Positions 44,933-53,980 of a DNA stretch of 64,000 nt are shown here, piece by piece. Each line of letters opens with the position of its first letter. Position 1 is the first letter of the stretch. The position numbers and the translations under genes are program-made. This DNA is from Cesiribacteraceae bacterium YIM B00369 (GTDB lineage: Bacteria; Bacteroidota; Bacteroidia; Cytophagales; Cyclobacteriaceae), in NCBI GenBank assembly GCA_017948555.1, contig JAFMYY010000015.1, positions 62,001 through 126,000 on the forward strand, written 5' to 3'. Below the pieces are notes generated by a model. It did no database searches. It was given only the letters and a program-made list of their open reading frames with translations, and was not told the DNA's origin.

Positions 44933-44966
44933 GAAGCGCAGCAGCCTGATAAACATGCTGCGCTTC
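44933..44966 (-). terminator. Intrinsic terminator after the UXS-like gene
   Basis: Perfect 11-base stem GAAGCGCAGCA / TGCTGCGCTTC with a 12-base loop. On the minus strand it is followed at once by TCTTTTT, the classical intrinsic pattern. It begins about 20 bases past the stop of the SDR gene at 44987 and separates that unit from ugd. Confidence 0.8.
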
Positions 44967-44986
44967 TTCTTTAATAAGCGAAACAA

Positions 44987-46057
44987 CTAGCTTACTGTTT
45001 CTTTTTTCTGCAGGTTATAAGTATCCTTATACCAGTTAATAATTCTTTCCAGTCCGTCTTTTACATTTACCTTAGGAGTATAATTCAGCTCCGTGCGTGC
45101 ACGCTCCAGGTTTGGTAAACGTCTTTGCGGATTATCCGTCAGGTAATCTTTTTCCTGGCTTTCAGCATGGCTTACTTCCACATCGCCAACTAATTCCGAT
45201 ACATTGTTTGCTAACTCCAGCATTGAGGTTTCCTGGGTATCGTTCCCGATATTGTAAGAACGGCCGGGCTCACCAATCAGCAATACGCGGGTAAAGCCTT
45301 CAATGGCATCGGAGGTATAGCAAAATGCCCTGGTTGGGGAGCCATCGCTGAACATTTTAATTGCACCTTCCTCATAAGCAAATTTTACAAAGTCAGGGAT
45401 AACCCTCTTATCGCCAAGGCGCATAAATGGTCCGTACACATTAAAAGGACGGGCAATTTTAATCGGCATTCCCTTTTGTTTGGCAAAGCTTACCGAAATG
45501 GTTTCTCCCAGGCGCTTGGATTCATCGTAGCAGGCACGCGGACCAGTGCAGGAAACATTACCACGGTAATCTTCCTGAGTCGGAATCTGGTTAGCGGCAG
45601 GATCGCCATATATTTCGCTGGTGCTGAAATATAGGAATCCTTTTAAATTTTCCGGATCCAGTTTATGCAGCATATTCCAGTAGCCAATTGCATTTACATC
45701 AATGGTTTCCAGCGGATATTTTCTGTAGAATGTCGGCGATGCAATACCTGCACAGTGGATGATGTAATCAAATTTTTCATCCGGCAGCATTTCAAGTGCA
45801 TCTCCGTACAATACCCTTGCATCTTTCAGGTATTCGTTGGTATGGTCTTCCAGGTCTACAATTTTACTGTCGATGCAGGTAAGCTCAACCGGTTTTTTAA
45901 GAAACTCCTGGTTAAGTGTGTGGAAGAGGGCTACATAGTTAGCACCTAAAAATCCCTGGTGGCCGGTAATTAAAACTTTGGCCCCCTCAAATTTCTGAAC
46001 AAGATCGCCCAGGTTACGGGCTATATTACGGGTATCTTCTAAAACAATGTTATGCAT
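44987..46057 (-). CDS. NAD-dependent sugar-nucleotide SDR (UDP-xylose synthase-like)
   Basis: 356 residues. An extended SDR with ITGHQGFLGANY as the NAD loop, YIIHCAGIASPTFYRKYP, STSEIYGDP, and GPRACYDESKR, where Tyr and Lys are catalytic. The GPR-CYDE-KR block and TRAFCYTSDAIEGF are hallmarks of UDP-glucuronate decarboxylase (UXS). It would turn UDP-glucuronate into UDP-xylose, using the product of ugd nearby. However, it overlaps rfbF, encoding a CDP-glucose-forming enzyme, by eight bases, so a CDP-sugar substrate is also possible. A terminator follows. Confidence 0.82.
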   Translation of the reverse strand: MHNIVLEDTRNIARNLGDLVQKFEGAKVLITGHQGFLGANYVALFHTLNQEFLKKPVELTCIDSKIVDLEDHTNEYLKDARVLYGDALEMLPDEKFDYIIHCAGIASPTFYRKYPLETIDVNAIGYWNMLHKLDPENLKGFLYFSTSEIYGDPAANQIPTQEDYRGNVSCTGPRACYDESKRLGETISVSFAKQKGMPIKIARPFNVYGPFMRLGDKRVIPDFVKFAYEEGAIKMFSDGSPTRAFCYTSDAIEGFTRVLLIGEPGRSYNIGNDTQETSMLELANNVSELVGDVEVSHAESQEKDYLTDNPQRRLPNLERARTELNYTPKVNVKDGLERIINWYKDTYNLQKKETVS

Positions 46058-46916
46058 AGCTTTTTTTGCTTTTATCGCTCTCTTTACTTTTTTCTGCCGG
46101 GTTCTTTGGGTTCTCTGTAATTTTAGCCTTTACACTTTCTCTGCCATCCCATACTTTCCAGAAGGCCTCACCATTTTTCCAGAGCTTGTTCAGATGATCC
46201 ACATCCCTTACAGTATCGGCACATTCCCACTCGGCACGGTGCAGGTAAGTCATTACCTGACCTTCGGCGGCAAGCTTCTCAAGCGTATTAAATTCGAAAT
46301 CGCAGTCAGCATCCTCAGTAAGGGTGTTGAGCATTTCTTTATTAAATACCATAAAGCCTCCGTTAATAAAGCCTTTGCTGGCCTGTGGCTTTTCTTCAAA
46401 AGAAAGTACTTTTCCTTTCTCCTGCAGGATTTCGCCAAACATGGATGGAGGACGTACACCTGTTACAGTAACCATTTTACCATGTTCTTTGTGGTATCTT
46501 ACCAGGTCGTTCATGTCGACATTACAAACACCGTCGCCATAGGTAAGCATATTTACATCATCGTCGAGGTACTTTTCAATGCGCTTGATCCGGCCACCCT
46601 TCAGGGTATTTAACCCGGTATCAACAAGGGTTACATTCCAGTCTTCAGCACAGTGGTTGTGGTAAGTAATTTTATTGCTTTCGAGGTTTACAGTAAAATC
46701 GCAGTTATGCTCAGCAAAATTGTAGAAGTAATCTTTAATGATATTACCCTTATAGCCAAGGCAAATAACAAAGTCTTTATATCCGAAATGAGCATAGGTC
46801 TTCATGATATGCCAGAGAATTGGTTTACCACCAATTTCGATCATAGGCTTAGGTATTACATCAGTAATAGAACCTAGTCTGGAACCAAAACCACCAGCTA
46901 AAATAATTACTTTCAT
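46050..46916 (-). CDS. rfbF: Glucose-1-phosphate cytidylyltransferase
   Basis: 288 residues. The nucleotidyltransferase signature LAGGFGSRLGSITDVIPKPM (residues 6-25), GGKPILWHIMK, CLGYKGNIIKDYF, GDGVCNVDM and EKPQASKGFINGGFMVF match RfbF/DdhA, which makes CDP-glucose from CTP and glucose 1-phosphate. A charged Lys/Ser/Glu tail of about 30 residues extends past the usual end. The normal partners rfbG and rfbH are absent; instead a UXS-like SDR gene overlaps it by eight bases. It overlaps wzy by four bases. Confidence 0.9.
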   Translation of the reverse strand: MKVIILAGGFGSRLGSITDVIPKPMIEIGGKPILWHIMKTYAHFGYKDFVICLGYKGNIIKDYFYNFAEHNCDFTVNLESNKITYHNHCAEDWNVTLVDTGLNTLKGGRIKRIEKYLDDDVNMLTYGDGVCNVDMNDLVRYHKEHGKMVTVTGVRPPSMFGEILQEKGKVLSFEEKPQASKGFINGGFMVFNKEMLNTLTEDADCDFEFNTLEKLAAEGQVMTYLHRAEWECADTVRDVDHLNKLWKNGEAFWKVWDGRESVKAKITENPKNPAEKSKESDKSKKSYA

Positions 46917-48451
46917 GATTTAGAAAATTTATGTTTAAAAAAATGATTTCTTCTTTCTTTAATGTTGTGGGCAGCAACTTCGGCCGACCCCAGCAAAAGA
47001 GATATAAAATAAATACGGTAGGTGTGCATTACAGTAAAGTAATCGTAGGTAGTGGCATACCCCAGAAAAATACCAAAAAACACCATTGCCACAGACTTTA
47101 ATATAACCTGCTCATCTTCAAGGGCAAACCTTTTTTTAATCCACTTATTAACATTAATAAGAAAGGAAAACAAAAAGGTAAGCACGAGTAAAAAGCCAAC
47201 GATACCAAAAACAAGTATAGAATTCAGGAAGCCCAGGTCATCATTGATATAGTTTCTGAAATGACCCGAAAATCCTGCACCAAGAATCGGGCTTAGAGAA
47301 ATTCCTTCAAGCAGTTCCGGAAGGTCACTGTCAAGCCTGGAACCTACTGTATCAAATTCCTGAAGGCCTGTTTCGGAGCTACCAAAAATAACGTCGAAAA
47401 AAACCTGGAAACGAGGCCAGATTCCCTTCATAAACATGTCCCAGCTGATAAGGTTAAGGCTGAAAAAGATAATGGCAAATAAAACCGTGACCAAAGCCAG
47501 CTTTATAAGGTCCGGAGCCGCCTTTTTGCTATAGAATATAAAAGCAAAAATGGTCATTAAAGGCATCATCAGGTAAGACCTTGTTGCAGAGAGCACAAAA
47601 ATGGAAAGTGCAAAAATAATGATCAGGTAACCTATTCCACTTATTACTTCATACTTCCTGTTCATTCGCAGCTGCAAACCAAAAAGGAAGCCATAGAACA
47701 TAAGCAGGAAACCACTGAAATAAGCCCTTGCCCCTCCCGTTACAGTGTTTTTTACTATATACCTGACCGTTTCCGGGTTAATTATAGATACAAACAACTT
47801 ACCTGTAGTAAGCAGAAAAAGCTGATCGAAGAGGGTAAACAAAAGAAAGGGAGTAAACAAATACCCCATTTTATAAAGGTCTTCTGTTTTATCTACAAGC
47901 ATGTAGAAACAGAAAACGATCATATAATATGCATAGGGCCTGAAATTATTTAAAAAGCCCTGATTTGTTCCTTCAAAACCAATAATAAAGGTCATTGGAA
48001 GACTTACCAACACAAAATAAAACAACAAAAATTTAGCCGACCTGGTAAGCTGGAATTTTTTTCCTTGCCCAAGCTTAAAGTAATATATTTTAGCTACTGA
48101 AATAAGAATAAGCAAATCGAAAACCGAAAAGCTCATTCCAGGCAGGAAAGTATACAGGGGCAGTCTTTTTACTGCTGCTGCTGAAGTTTCAAAAAATAAA
48201 TTCCCGGGGCTGTTAACCAGGATAAAAAAGAACCCAAAATAAAAATAGTCCTTCTTGGTTCTCCAGAACAAGGCCAGGATCACCAGGAAATATAGATAAT
48301 TTACGGCCTTTGGCGCATAGTAAACTGCAGCAATAGCGCCAATAAAAGCTGCCACAATCTGAACAAAATCAGAAGTGACAGCTTTCCTGAAGGCTGATAT
48401 ATTTACCTGCTGCTCAACAGCCGGTTGTGATATTTGAATTGTAGATTCCAA
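46913..48451 (-). CDS. wzy: O-antigen polymerase/ligase family membrane protein
   Basis: 512 residues with about 11-12 membrane helices and a large periplasmic loop near residues 335-390 (FDTVGSRLDSDLPELLEGISLSP). ALSIFVLSATRSYLMMPLM matches the O-antigen ligase/polymerase (Wzy_C, PF04932-like) core with its conserved Arg, and GAGFSGHF follows. It is the best candidate for the repeat-unit polymerase of the Wzx/Wzy pathway. It overlaps rfbF by four bases and follows the Gfo/Idh gene by seven. A ligase role cannot be excluded. Confidence 0.85.
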   Translation of the reverse strand: MESTIQISQPAVEQQVNISAFRKAVTSDFVQIVAAFIGAIAAVYYAPKAVNYLYFLVILALFWRTKKDYFYFGFFFILVNSPGNLFFETSAAAVKRLPLYTFLPGMSFSVFDLLILISVAKIYYFKLGQGKKFQLTRSAKFLLFYFVLVSLPMTFIIGFEGTNQGFLNNFRPYAYYMIVFCFYMLVDKTEDLYKMGYLFTPFLLFTLFDQLFLLTTGKLFVSIINPETVRYIVKNTVTGGARAYFSGFLLMFYGFLFGLQLRMNRKYEVISGIGYLIIIFALSIFVLSATRSYLMMPLMTIFAFIFYSKKAAPDLIKLALVTVLFAIIFFSLNLISWDMFMKGIWPRFQVFFDVIFGSSETGLQEFDTVGSRLDSDLPELLEGISLSPILGAGFSGHFRNYINDDLGFLNSILVFGIVGFLLVLTFLFSFLINVNKWIKKRFALEDEQVILKSVAMVFFGIFLGYATTYDYFTVMHTYRIYFISLLLGSAEVAAHNIKERRNHFFKHKFSKS

Positions 48452-48458
48452 AAATTTA

Positions 48459-49586
48459 TTATAGTCTTATCTTTTCTTTTGCTTTACCATTCTGTCTGGC
48501 TGCAGCAGGTCGGGACTGAACTAATTCCTTCTTAGATATAATATCCACACCGTTAAATTGTTTAGGCTTTTGCTGATAAATCCGCTCAATCATTTCCACT
48601 ACCTTCAGGCTTTCCAATGCATTAGTGGTAATGGTTGTGCGTCCTTTTAAGGTATCAACAACATTTTGGGTTATATAGTGGTGGTTAGCTGCCGAACCTT
48701 TGTAAGGACCATAGTCATTTGGCGGATTAGACTCCTCCAGCTCAGGCATTACATAATCTTTTACATGACAGTACTCTACCTTGTTCATATACTGCCCGCC
48801 TACTTTAACACTGCCCTTTTCGCCCACAATGGTAATACTGCTTTCCATGTTGGTATCCCACACAGCTGTGGAGTAGTTCAGGCTTCCCATTCCACCATTA
48901 ACAAAATTAAAGTTTACGAACCCTGAATCTTCGAACTCGGTGGTATCCTGGTGGCGGAAATCATTGAATTTTGCCTGGATGTCTTTAATATCACCAAACA
49001 GCCAGTACATAATATCCACAAAGTGAGAGAACTGGGTAAATAAGGTACCACCATCAAGTTCCTGAGTTCCCTTCCAGTCACTCTTCAGGTAATAGCGCTC
49101 ATCTCTGTTCCAGTAACAGTTAAGCTGAACCATATAAATATCCCCCAGTGTCTTATTCTCAACCAGTTCTTTTAACCATACTGAAGGCGGGGAATACCTG
49201 TTCTGCATTACTCCGAATACCAGGCGCGATACCTGCAGTGCTTTGTAAAGCACCTCTTCAGCATCTGCTTTTGAAAGGGCGAGTGGTTTTTCACAAACTA
49301 TGTGGCGGCCTTTATCAAGGGCCCTGCAGGCATGTTTGGCATGCAGACCGTTCGGAGTACAAATGCAAAGAACATCAAAGTCGGATTTCTCCAGCATTTC
49401 GTCCAGGTCATTATAAAACTCCACATCTTCATATTCTTCAAGCCCTAAAACATCTTTAGGCTTTATATCACAAATCGCAACAAGCTCAGCTTCTACATTG
49501 TGCTTCACCATCGAGGCATGACGCTTACCGATGTGACCCGCACCAACTACTGCAAATCTGACCTTATCATCAACTAACTTAATCAT
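48459..49586 (-). CDS. wbpB: Gfo/Idh/MocA oxidoreductase (WbpB/WlbA-like)
   Basis: 375 residues. VRFAVVGAGHIGKRHASMV is the NAD loop, CICTPNGLHAKHACRALDKGRHIVCEKPLAL carries the EKP motif with the conserved Lys, and GGTLFTQFSHFVDIMYWLFGD holds the catalytic-side His. This fits UDP-GlcNAc-uronate 3-dehydrogenases. The acetyltransferase (49627) and aminotransferase (50213) genes upstream complete the wbpB-D-E set for UDP-2,3-diacetamido-2,3-dideoxy-glucuronate. No wbpA-type UDP-GlcNAc 6-dehydrogenase is in the window. The symbol is inferred from family plus neighbours. Confidence 0.85.
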   Translation of the reverse strand: MIKLVDDKVRFAVVGAGHIGKRHASMVKHNVEAELVAICDIKPKDVLGLEEYEDVEFYNDLDEMLEKSDFDVLCICTPNGLHAKHACRALDKGRHIVCEKPLALSKADAEEVLYKALQVSRLVFGVMQNRYSPPSVWLKELVENKTLGDIYMVQLNCYWNRDERYYLKSDWKGTQELDGGTLFTQFSHFVDIMYWLFGDIKDIQAKFNDFRHQDTTEFEDSGFVNFNFVNGGMGSLNYSTAVWDTNMESSITIVGEKGSVKVGGQYMNKVEYCHVKDYVMPELEESNPPNDYGPYKGSAANHHYITQNVVDTLKGRTTITTNALESLKVVEMIERIYQQKPKQFNGVDIISKKELVQSRPAAARQNGKAKEKIRL

Positions 49587-49626
49587 AGGAAAAAAATTAT
49601 AAGGTTATACATTTCTATCTCTTCTG

Positions 49627-50220
49627 CTATAAAACGGTCACTTTTCCGTCTTCAAGCTTGTATTTTTCTTTACTTTCGGGGCATATGGCTATATTCTCAT
49701 CATTGAATTCCAAACGGTGGCCAAATTTACTGATCCAGCCAAGCTGCCTGGCAGGATTACCAACGACCAGGGCATAAGGAGGCACCTCTTTGGTAACTAC
49801 GGCACCAGCCCCGATAAAAGCATACTCACCAATATCATGTCCGCATACAATAGTGGCATTGGCTCCAATGGAAGCTCCTTTGCGGACATAGGTTTTGAGG
49901 TACTGATCTCTCCGGTTTACTGCACTCCTCGGGTTTATCACGTTTGTAAAAACCATTGAGGGCCCCAGAAATACATCATCTTCACATATAACTCCGGTAT
50001 AAACTGATACGTTGTTCTGCACCTTTACGTTATTACCCAAAACCACATCCGGAGATATTACAACATTTTGCCCCAGGTTACACTTTTCCCCTATTTTGCA
50101 ATTTGGCATAATATGGGTGAAGTGCCAGATTTTAGTTCCTGCTCCTATTTGAGCTCCTTCATCAATAACTGCTGTTTCGTGGACAAAATAGTCATTGTCC
50201 GGTGTTCCTGTTTCAGGCAT
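49627..50220 (-). CDS. wbpD: Hexapeptide-repeat N-acetyltransferase (WbpD/WlbB-like)
   Basis: 197 residues, mostly left-handed beta-helix repeats ([50 protein letters not shown]). [15 protein letters not shown] near residue 90 and [15 protein letters not shown] near the end match WbpD/WlbB, which acetylate the 3-amino group of UDP-2-acetamido-3-amino-uronate using acetyl-CoA. It overlaps the aminotransferase gene by eight bases and precedes the dehydrogenase by 40. Members for other 3-amino sugars look similar, but the neighbours favour this pathway. Confidence 0.88.
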   Translation of the reverse strand: MPETGTPDNDYFVHETAVIDEGAQIGAGTKIWHFTHIMPNCKIGEKCNLGQNVVISPDVVLGNNVKVQNNVSVYTGVICEDDVFLGPSMVFTNVINPRSAVNRRDQYLKTYVRKGASIGANATIVCGHDIGEYAFIGAGAVVTKEVPPYALVVGNPARQLGWISKFGHRLEFNDENIAICPESKEKYKLEDGKVTVL

Positions 50221-51361
50221 TAAAAAATGATTTAATCTGTTCTGTTATGTAGGTAATCTGGTTTTCTTCAAGTTCCGTATGCATAGGTAAGGACAACACC
50301 TCTTCCGACAAGCGTTCAGCAACAGGATAATCCCCTTTTTTGTAGCCATACGCTTTATAGGCTTTTTGCAAATGAAGGGGAACAGGGTAATAAATCATGC
50401 TTGGAATTCCTCTTTCCTTCAGGAAACCCCTTAGCTCATCTCTTTTATTATTTTTAACCTTCAGGGTATACTGGTGGAATACGTGCGTGGATTTCTCTTC
50501 CCTATGCGGTATTTCAATGCCTTCCACACCCGCCAGAGCTTTATCGTACATTTCCGCCGCTTTATTTCGATTGGCGGCATAAGTATCCAGCTGCTTCAGT
50601 TTAACATTCAGGATAGCTGCCTGTATGGTGTCCAGCCTGGAGTTAACACCAATAAGGTCATGATGGTACTTTTTAAACTGGCCATGATTGGCCATTGCCC
50701 TGAGGGTAGTTGCAAGAGACTCATCATTGGTAAAAATGGCTCCGCCGTCGCCATAGCAACCCAGGTTTTTAGACGGAAAAAAAGATGTGGTTCCTATAGT
50801 ACCAATTGTGCCTGCCTTTTTGCGTGTACCATCGCTACTTATGTATTCAGCTCCCAGAGCCTGTGCTGTATCTTCGATAATATGAAGGCCAAATTCATCT
50901 GCAAGAGACAATAAAGAGTCCATATCAGCGCACTGGCCAAACAAATGCACCGGCACAACGGCTTTTGTTTTTTTATTGATCAGCTTCCGGATGGCACTTA
51001 TATCAAGATTAAAAGTTTCCGGATCGGAATCCACAAAGATGGGCTTCAATCCAAGTAAAGCAATTACCTCAACCGTTGCCACATAAGTAAAGCTGGGAAC
51101 AATAACTTCATCGCCGGGCTGAAGATTCAGGGCCATCATGGCCAGCTGTAGTGCGTCGGTACCGTTACCGCAGGGGATTACATATCCGGCACCGGTATAA
51201 TCAGCTAAAGCTCCGGCAAATTCTTTTACAGCAGGTCCGTTTATAAATGCGGTATTGTCAATAACAGATTGTATTGCCTCGTTAACTTCTCCGGCAATAT
51301 GGAGATACTGGCCTTTAAGGTCGACCATTTGAAGAGGTTTGATCGAAGTATTATTCAGCAT
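50213..51361 (-). CDS. wbpE: DegT-family aminotransferase (WbpE/WlbC-like)
   Basis: 382 residues. [13 protein letters not shown] forms the PLP phosphate site, [13 protein letters not shown] the cofactor-ring Asp, and [15 protein letters not shown] the Schiff-base Lys198. [20 protein letters not shown] is typical of this subgroup. It transfers an amino group to the 3-keto-uronate nucleotide formed by the dehydrogenase. It is the first gene of the 51361-44987 unit: upstream are hairpins at 51409-51429 and 51538-51560 ending the wza-wzc unit. No consensus promoter was recognised in the gap. Confidence 0.9.
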   Translation of the reverse strand: MLNNTSIKPLQMVDLKGQYLHIAGEVNEAIQSVIDNTAFINGPAVKEFAGALADYTGAGYVIPCGNGTDALQLAMMALNLQPGDEVIVPSFTYVATVEVIALLGLKPIFVDSDPETFNLDISAIRKLINKKTKAVVPVHLFGQCADMDSLLSLADEFGLHIIEDTAQALGAEYISSDGTRKKAGTIGTIGTTSFFPSKNLGCYGDGGAIFTNDESLATTLRAMANHGQFKKYHHDLIGVNSRLDTIQAAILNVKLKQLDTYAANRNKAAEMYDKALAGVEGIEIPHREEKSTHVFHQYTLKVKNNKRDELRGFLKERGIPSMIYYPVPLHLQKAYKAYGYKKGDYPVAERLSEEVLSLPMHTELEENQITYITEQIKSFFNA

Positions 51362-51408
51362 AAAAGTATAAATAGGTTCAGCAAAAAAGTATTCTTATAG
51401 AATATATG

Positions 51409-51429
51409 GCAGGCCCCGGCGGGGCCTGC
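51409..51429. terminator. GC-rich hairpin between wzc and wbpE
   Basis: Perfect 9-base stem GCAGGCCCC / GGGGCCTGC with a GGC loop. There is no T tract on either side, so it may stop transcription weakly or act as an RNA stability element. It lies 48 bases upstream of the wbpE start. Confidence 0.5.
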
Positions 51430-51537
51430 ATGAAAAACTTATAATCTCCGGCGGTTAAAATAAAAATTGTGTTTAACCACCTGTGAACAGAAAAATTAAA
51501 ACCTAAAGGTTGCACATATTACTTACAATTTAACAAC

Positions 51538-51560
51538 CGGAACAAGCGGTGTTTGTTCCG
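51538..51560 (-). terminator. Hairpin just after wzc
   Basis: Perfect 8-base stem CGGAACAA / TTGTTCCG with a 7-base loop, starting seven bases after the wzc stop codon. On the minus strand it is followed by GTTGTTAAATTG, a poor T tract. It is a possible terminator of the wza-wzc unit. Confidence 0.45.
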
Positions 51561-51566
51561 CAGCGG

Positions 51567-53978
51567 TTATGACCTGGCAAAAATTTTCTTCCACCATGGT
51601 TTTTCTTCTTCTGTAAGATAGTTGTAGCCATAAGAGCTTTTCTGCTTAAATCCATACTCCAGCTTACTGAAGTTAACATCGTTAAAGATTAAACCTGCCG
51701 GAGGGAACTTTCCTTTTTCCTTAATGTACATACGGTTCAGGTTTGTAAGATGTTGCTTTTCAGAATATCCCTGGCGGACCACGAAAATCTCCACATCGGC
51801 ATACTTTACAAGCTCCATCCCGTCGGACAGGATTCCGCGCGGCGGGGCATCCATTATAATGTAATGGAAGTGCTGCTTCAGGTACTCCATAAGGTCTTTG
51901 AACTTCTCACTCATAAGCAACTCCGATGGATTAGGAGGCATTTTACCTGCAGGAATTACAAACAGATTGCTGAACTTAGTCCGGTGGACAATAGCCTCCC
52001 GCTGCACTACATCAATAAGGTAGTCGCTAAGACCGGTGGTTTTATCAAGCCCGAACTGCTCATAGGAATTATGTTTCCTGAGGTCGGTATTAATGTATAT
52101 GGTATTCTTTCCGGAAATGGAGAAAATATAGGCAAGATTTTTGGCACAGAAGGTTTTTCCCTCACCACTTACGGCAGAGCTAAGCATAAAGGTTTTGCTC
52201 GCAGGTTTGAAGTCTGCCATATATCGCAGGCTTGAACGTATACTCCTGAAGGATTCCGCTACAGCCGACTGTGGCTGGCTTACTATTACTTCCTCATCAC
52301 TTTTATTTTGCCCCACCATGCCCAGTAACGGAATATTTGTAAGACTAAGGAGTTCTTCCTGGGTATAGATCTTGCTGTTCATTTTATCCGACACATATAT
52401 AAATGCAATAGGAATCAACAGCCCTAACATAAATGCGGTGGCATAATTCATCATTGGCTTAGGCGCTATAGGCCTGCCGCTATTCTGTATTCGTGCATCG
52501 TCCACTATTTTAAAATCTGCCGAGGTGGAGGCGCGGGCTATACCTGACTCTGTTCTTTTTTCCATAAGGAACAGGTATAAGGTTTCGCTGAGGTTATATT
52601 TTCTTTCAATATCTATCAACTTACGCTCAGCTGCAGGCAGGCGGTTCAGCCCGGTGGTAAATTTACCAATACGGTTATTCAAATCACTAACAGCCATACG
52701 TTCCCCACTCTGTAAATTATTCACCGTTTTAAGGAGATTACTCTTTAAATCCTGTATACGGGCTTTTCTTCTGGCCATTATCGGACTTTCCGGTCCGGTG
52801 GTTGTCTGCTTACCTTTACGCAGCTCCATCTGCTCTTCCACCAGCTCTTTAACCAGGGAGTTAAGCACAGGGTCTTTTATCCCCATGGTGGAGGGCACCG
52901 TAATTTCCTGTGGGTCCTGGTCGCTCTTTACATAGTTTTCAAGGTAATTCAGGTACTGCTGGCGCAGTTGAATTTCAGACTTCTGAGACTCCAGCCTCTG
53001 AATATTTTCGTATAATTGTGTACCCTCCTTACTAAGGTCAATGGTAAAATCTTCCTTAAACTCTTTTCTTATTTCTTCAATACTATTAAGTGAATCGCTG
53101 ATAAAGGCCAGCTGATCATCCAGGAAATTCATGGTTTGAGAAGCAACCGAAACCTTTTCATTAAGGTCATTATTAATGTAATTCTGCGTAAGGGCATTCA
53201 GGAATTTTATTTCCTTTTCAGGCCAGGTTGTTTCCAGTGAAAGCTGAAATATAGATGCTTTTTCATCCAAAGCTTCCACTTCAAGAGAGTTAATATAACT
53301 GTCGGCAAGTTTATCAAGGTCATTCACTTCAAAGAAAACCTTTCTTTCAATTTCTTTATCAGGATCTCTGCGGCTCTCTGCTTTTAGCTTACGCAGGTAA
53401 TTTACAAATCCCTGCCTGTCCAGGAGAACAGCAAAACGAAAACCATCAAGATCAACTTCTTCTCCAAAGCGGAATTCCTTACCCTCCAGCAGTTCTTCAA
53501 AATCTTCATTTTCAGTAGACAACACATATTTCTCCTGGCTCTTAATTTTACAATAAAAGCCGGCCCCATGAGGGATATAAAGGGATGAAGAATCTACTTT
53601 TACCTGAATAGGGCTTTCTTCTTCATAAACCATAGCTTCGTAACCAAGCTCTTCCAGTGTTGAGCGTACAAGGCGGAAACGCCTGATCAGGAACACTTCA
53701 TTTTCAATATTACTTCCTGTTTTAAAAAATTCTTCCCCATAAATAAGGTCCCCGATTGAGGCACTGGATTTTTCAGGATCGCGTACAAGCACAGAAGCAG
53801 CCACTTTATATACAGGTTCAGAGTTGCTTGTAATATAATAAGCCACAGCAAGTGCAATTACAACAGACAGGAGCAGCCAGTACCACTTCCTGAATATCAT
53901 AATCAAAAACTTCTGAATGCTCTGGAAGCTGTCGTCTTCCTGATGATTGATCTGGTTATCTATATATTCTTCTTTCAT
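51567..53978 (-). CDS. wzc: Polysaccharide co-polymerase / tyrosine autokinase
   Basis: 803 residues, the usual Wzc length. An N-terminal TM helix (about 32-50), a large periplasmic coiled-coil part (about 260-500), a second TM helix (about 515-535) and a cytoplasmic kinase domain are visible. SFRSIRSSLRY precedes Walker A SGEGKT (604-609); Walker A' is INTDLRK and Walker B IIMDAPP (D710). Tyr775, 783, 785 and 787 form the C-terminal autophosphorylation cluster. It controls chain length and export with Wza, whose stop lies two bases upstream. The matching low-molecular-weight phosphatase (Wzb) is not in the window. Confidence 0.95.
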   Translation of the reverse strand: MKEEYIDNQINHQEDDSFQSIQKFLIMIFRKWYWLLLSVVIALAVAYYITSNSEPVYKVAASVLVRDPEKSSASIGDLIYGEEFFKTGSNIENEVFLIRRFRLVRSTLEELGYEAMVYEEESPIQVKVDSSSLYIPHGAGFYCKIKSQEKYVLSTENEDFEELLEGKEFRFGEEVDLDGFRFAVLLDRQGFVNYLRKLKAESRRDPDKEIERKVFFEVNDLDKLADSYINSLEVEALDEKASIFQLSLETTWPEKEIKFLNALTQNYINNDLNEKVSVASQTMNFLDDQLAFISDSLNSIEEIRKEFKEDFTIDLSKEGTQLYENIQRLESQKSEIQLRQQYLNYLENYVKSDQDPQEITVPSTMGIKDPVLNSLVKELVEEQMELRKGKQTTTGPESPIMARRKARIQDLKSNLLKTVNNLQSGERMAVSDLNNRIGKFTTGLNRLPAAERKLIDIERKYNLSETLYLFLMEKRTESGIARASTSADFKIVDDARIQNSGRPIAPKPMMNYATAFMLGLLIPIAFIYVSDKMNSKIYTQEELLSLTNIPLLGMVGQNKSDEEVIVSQPQSAVAESFRSIRSSLRYMADFKPASKTFMLSSAVSGEGKTFCAKNLAYIFSISGKNTIYINTDLRKHNSYEQFGLDKTTGLSDYLIDVVQREAIVHRTKFSNLFVIPAGKMPPNPSELLMSEKFKDLMEYLKQHFHYIIMDAPPRGILSDGMELVKYADVEIFVVRQGYSEKQHLTNLNRMYIKEKGKFPPAGLIFNDVNFSKLEYGFKQKSSYGYNYLTEEEKPWWKKIFARS

Positions 53979-53980
53979 AA

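Noticed and set aside
46047-46613. 188-codon plus-strand ORF antisense to rfbF
   Set aside because: It mirrors the intact rfbF reading frame, is Phe/Cys-rich without domain motifs, and has no sensible context.
51750-52235. 161-codon plus-strand ORF antisense to wzc
   Set aside because: Shadow of the Wzc kinase domain; no family features.
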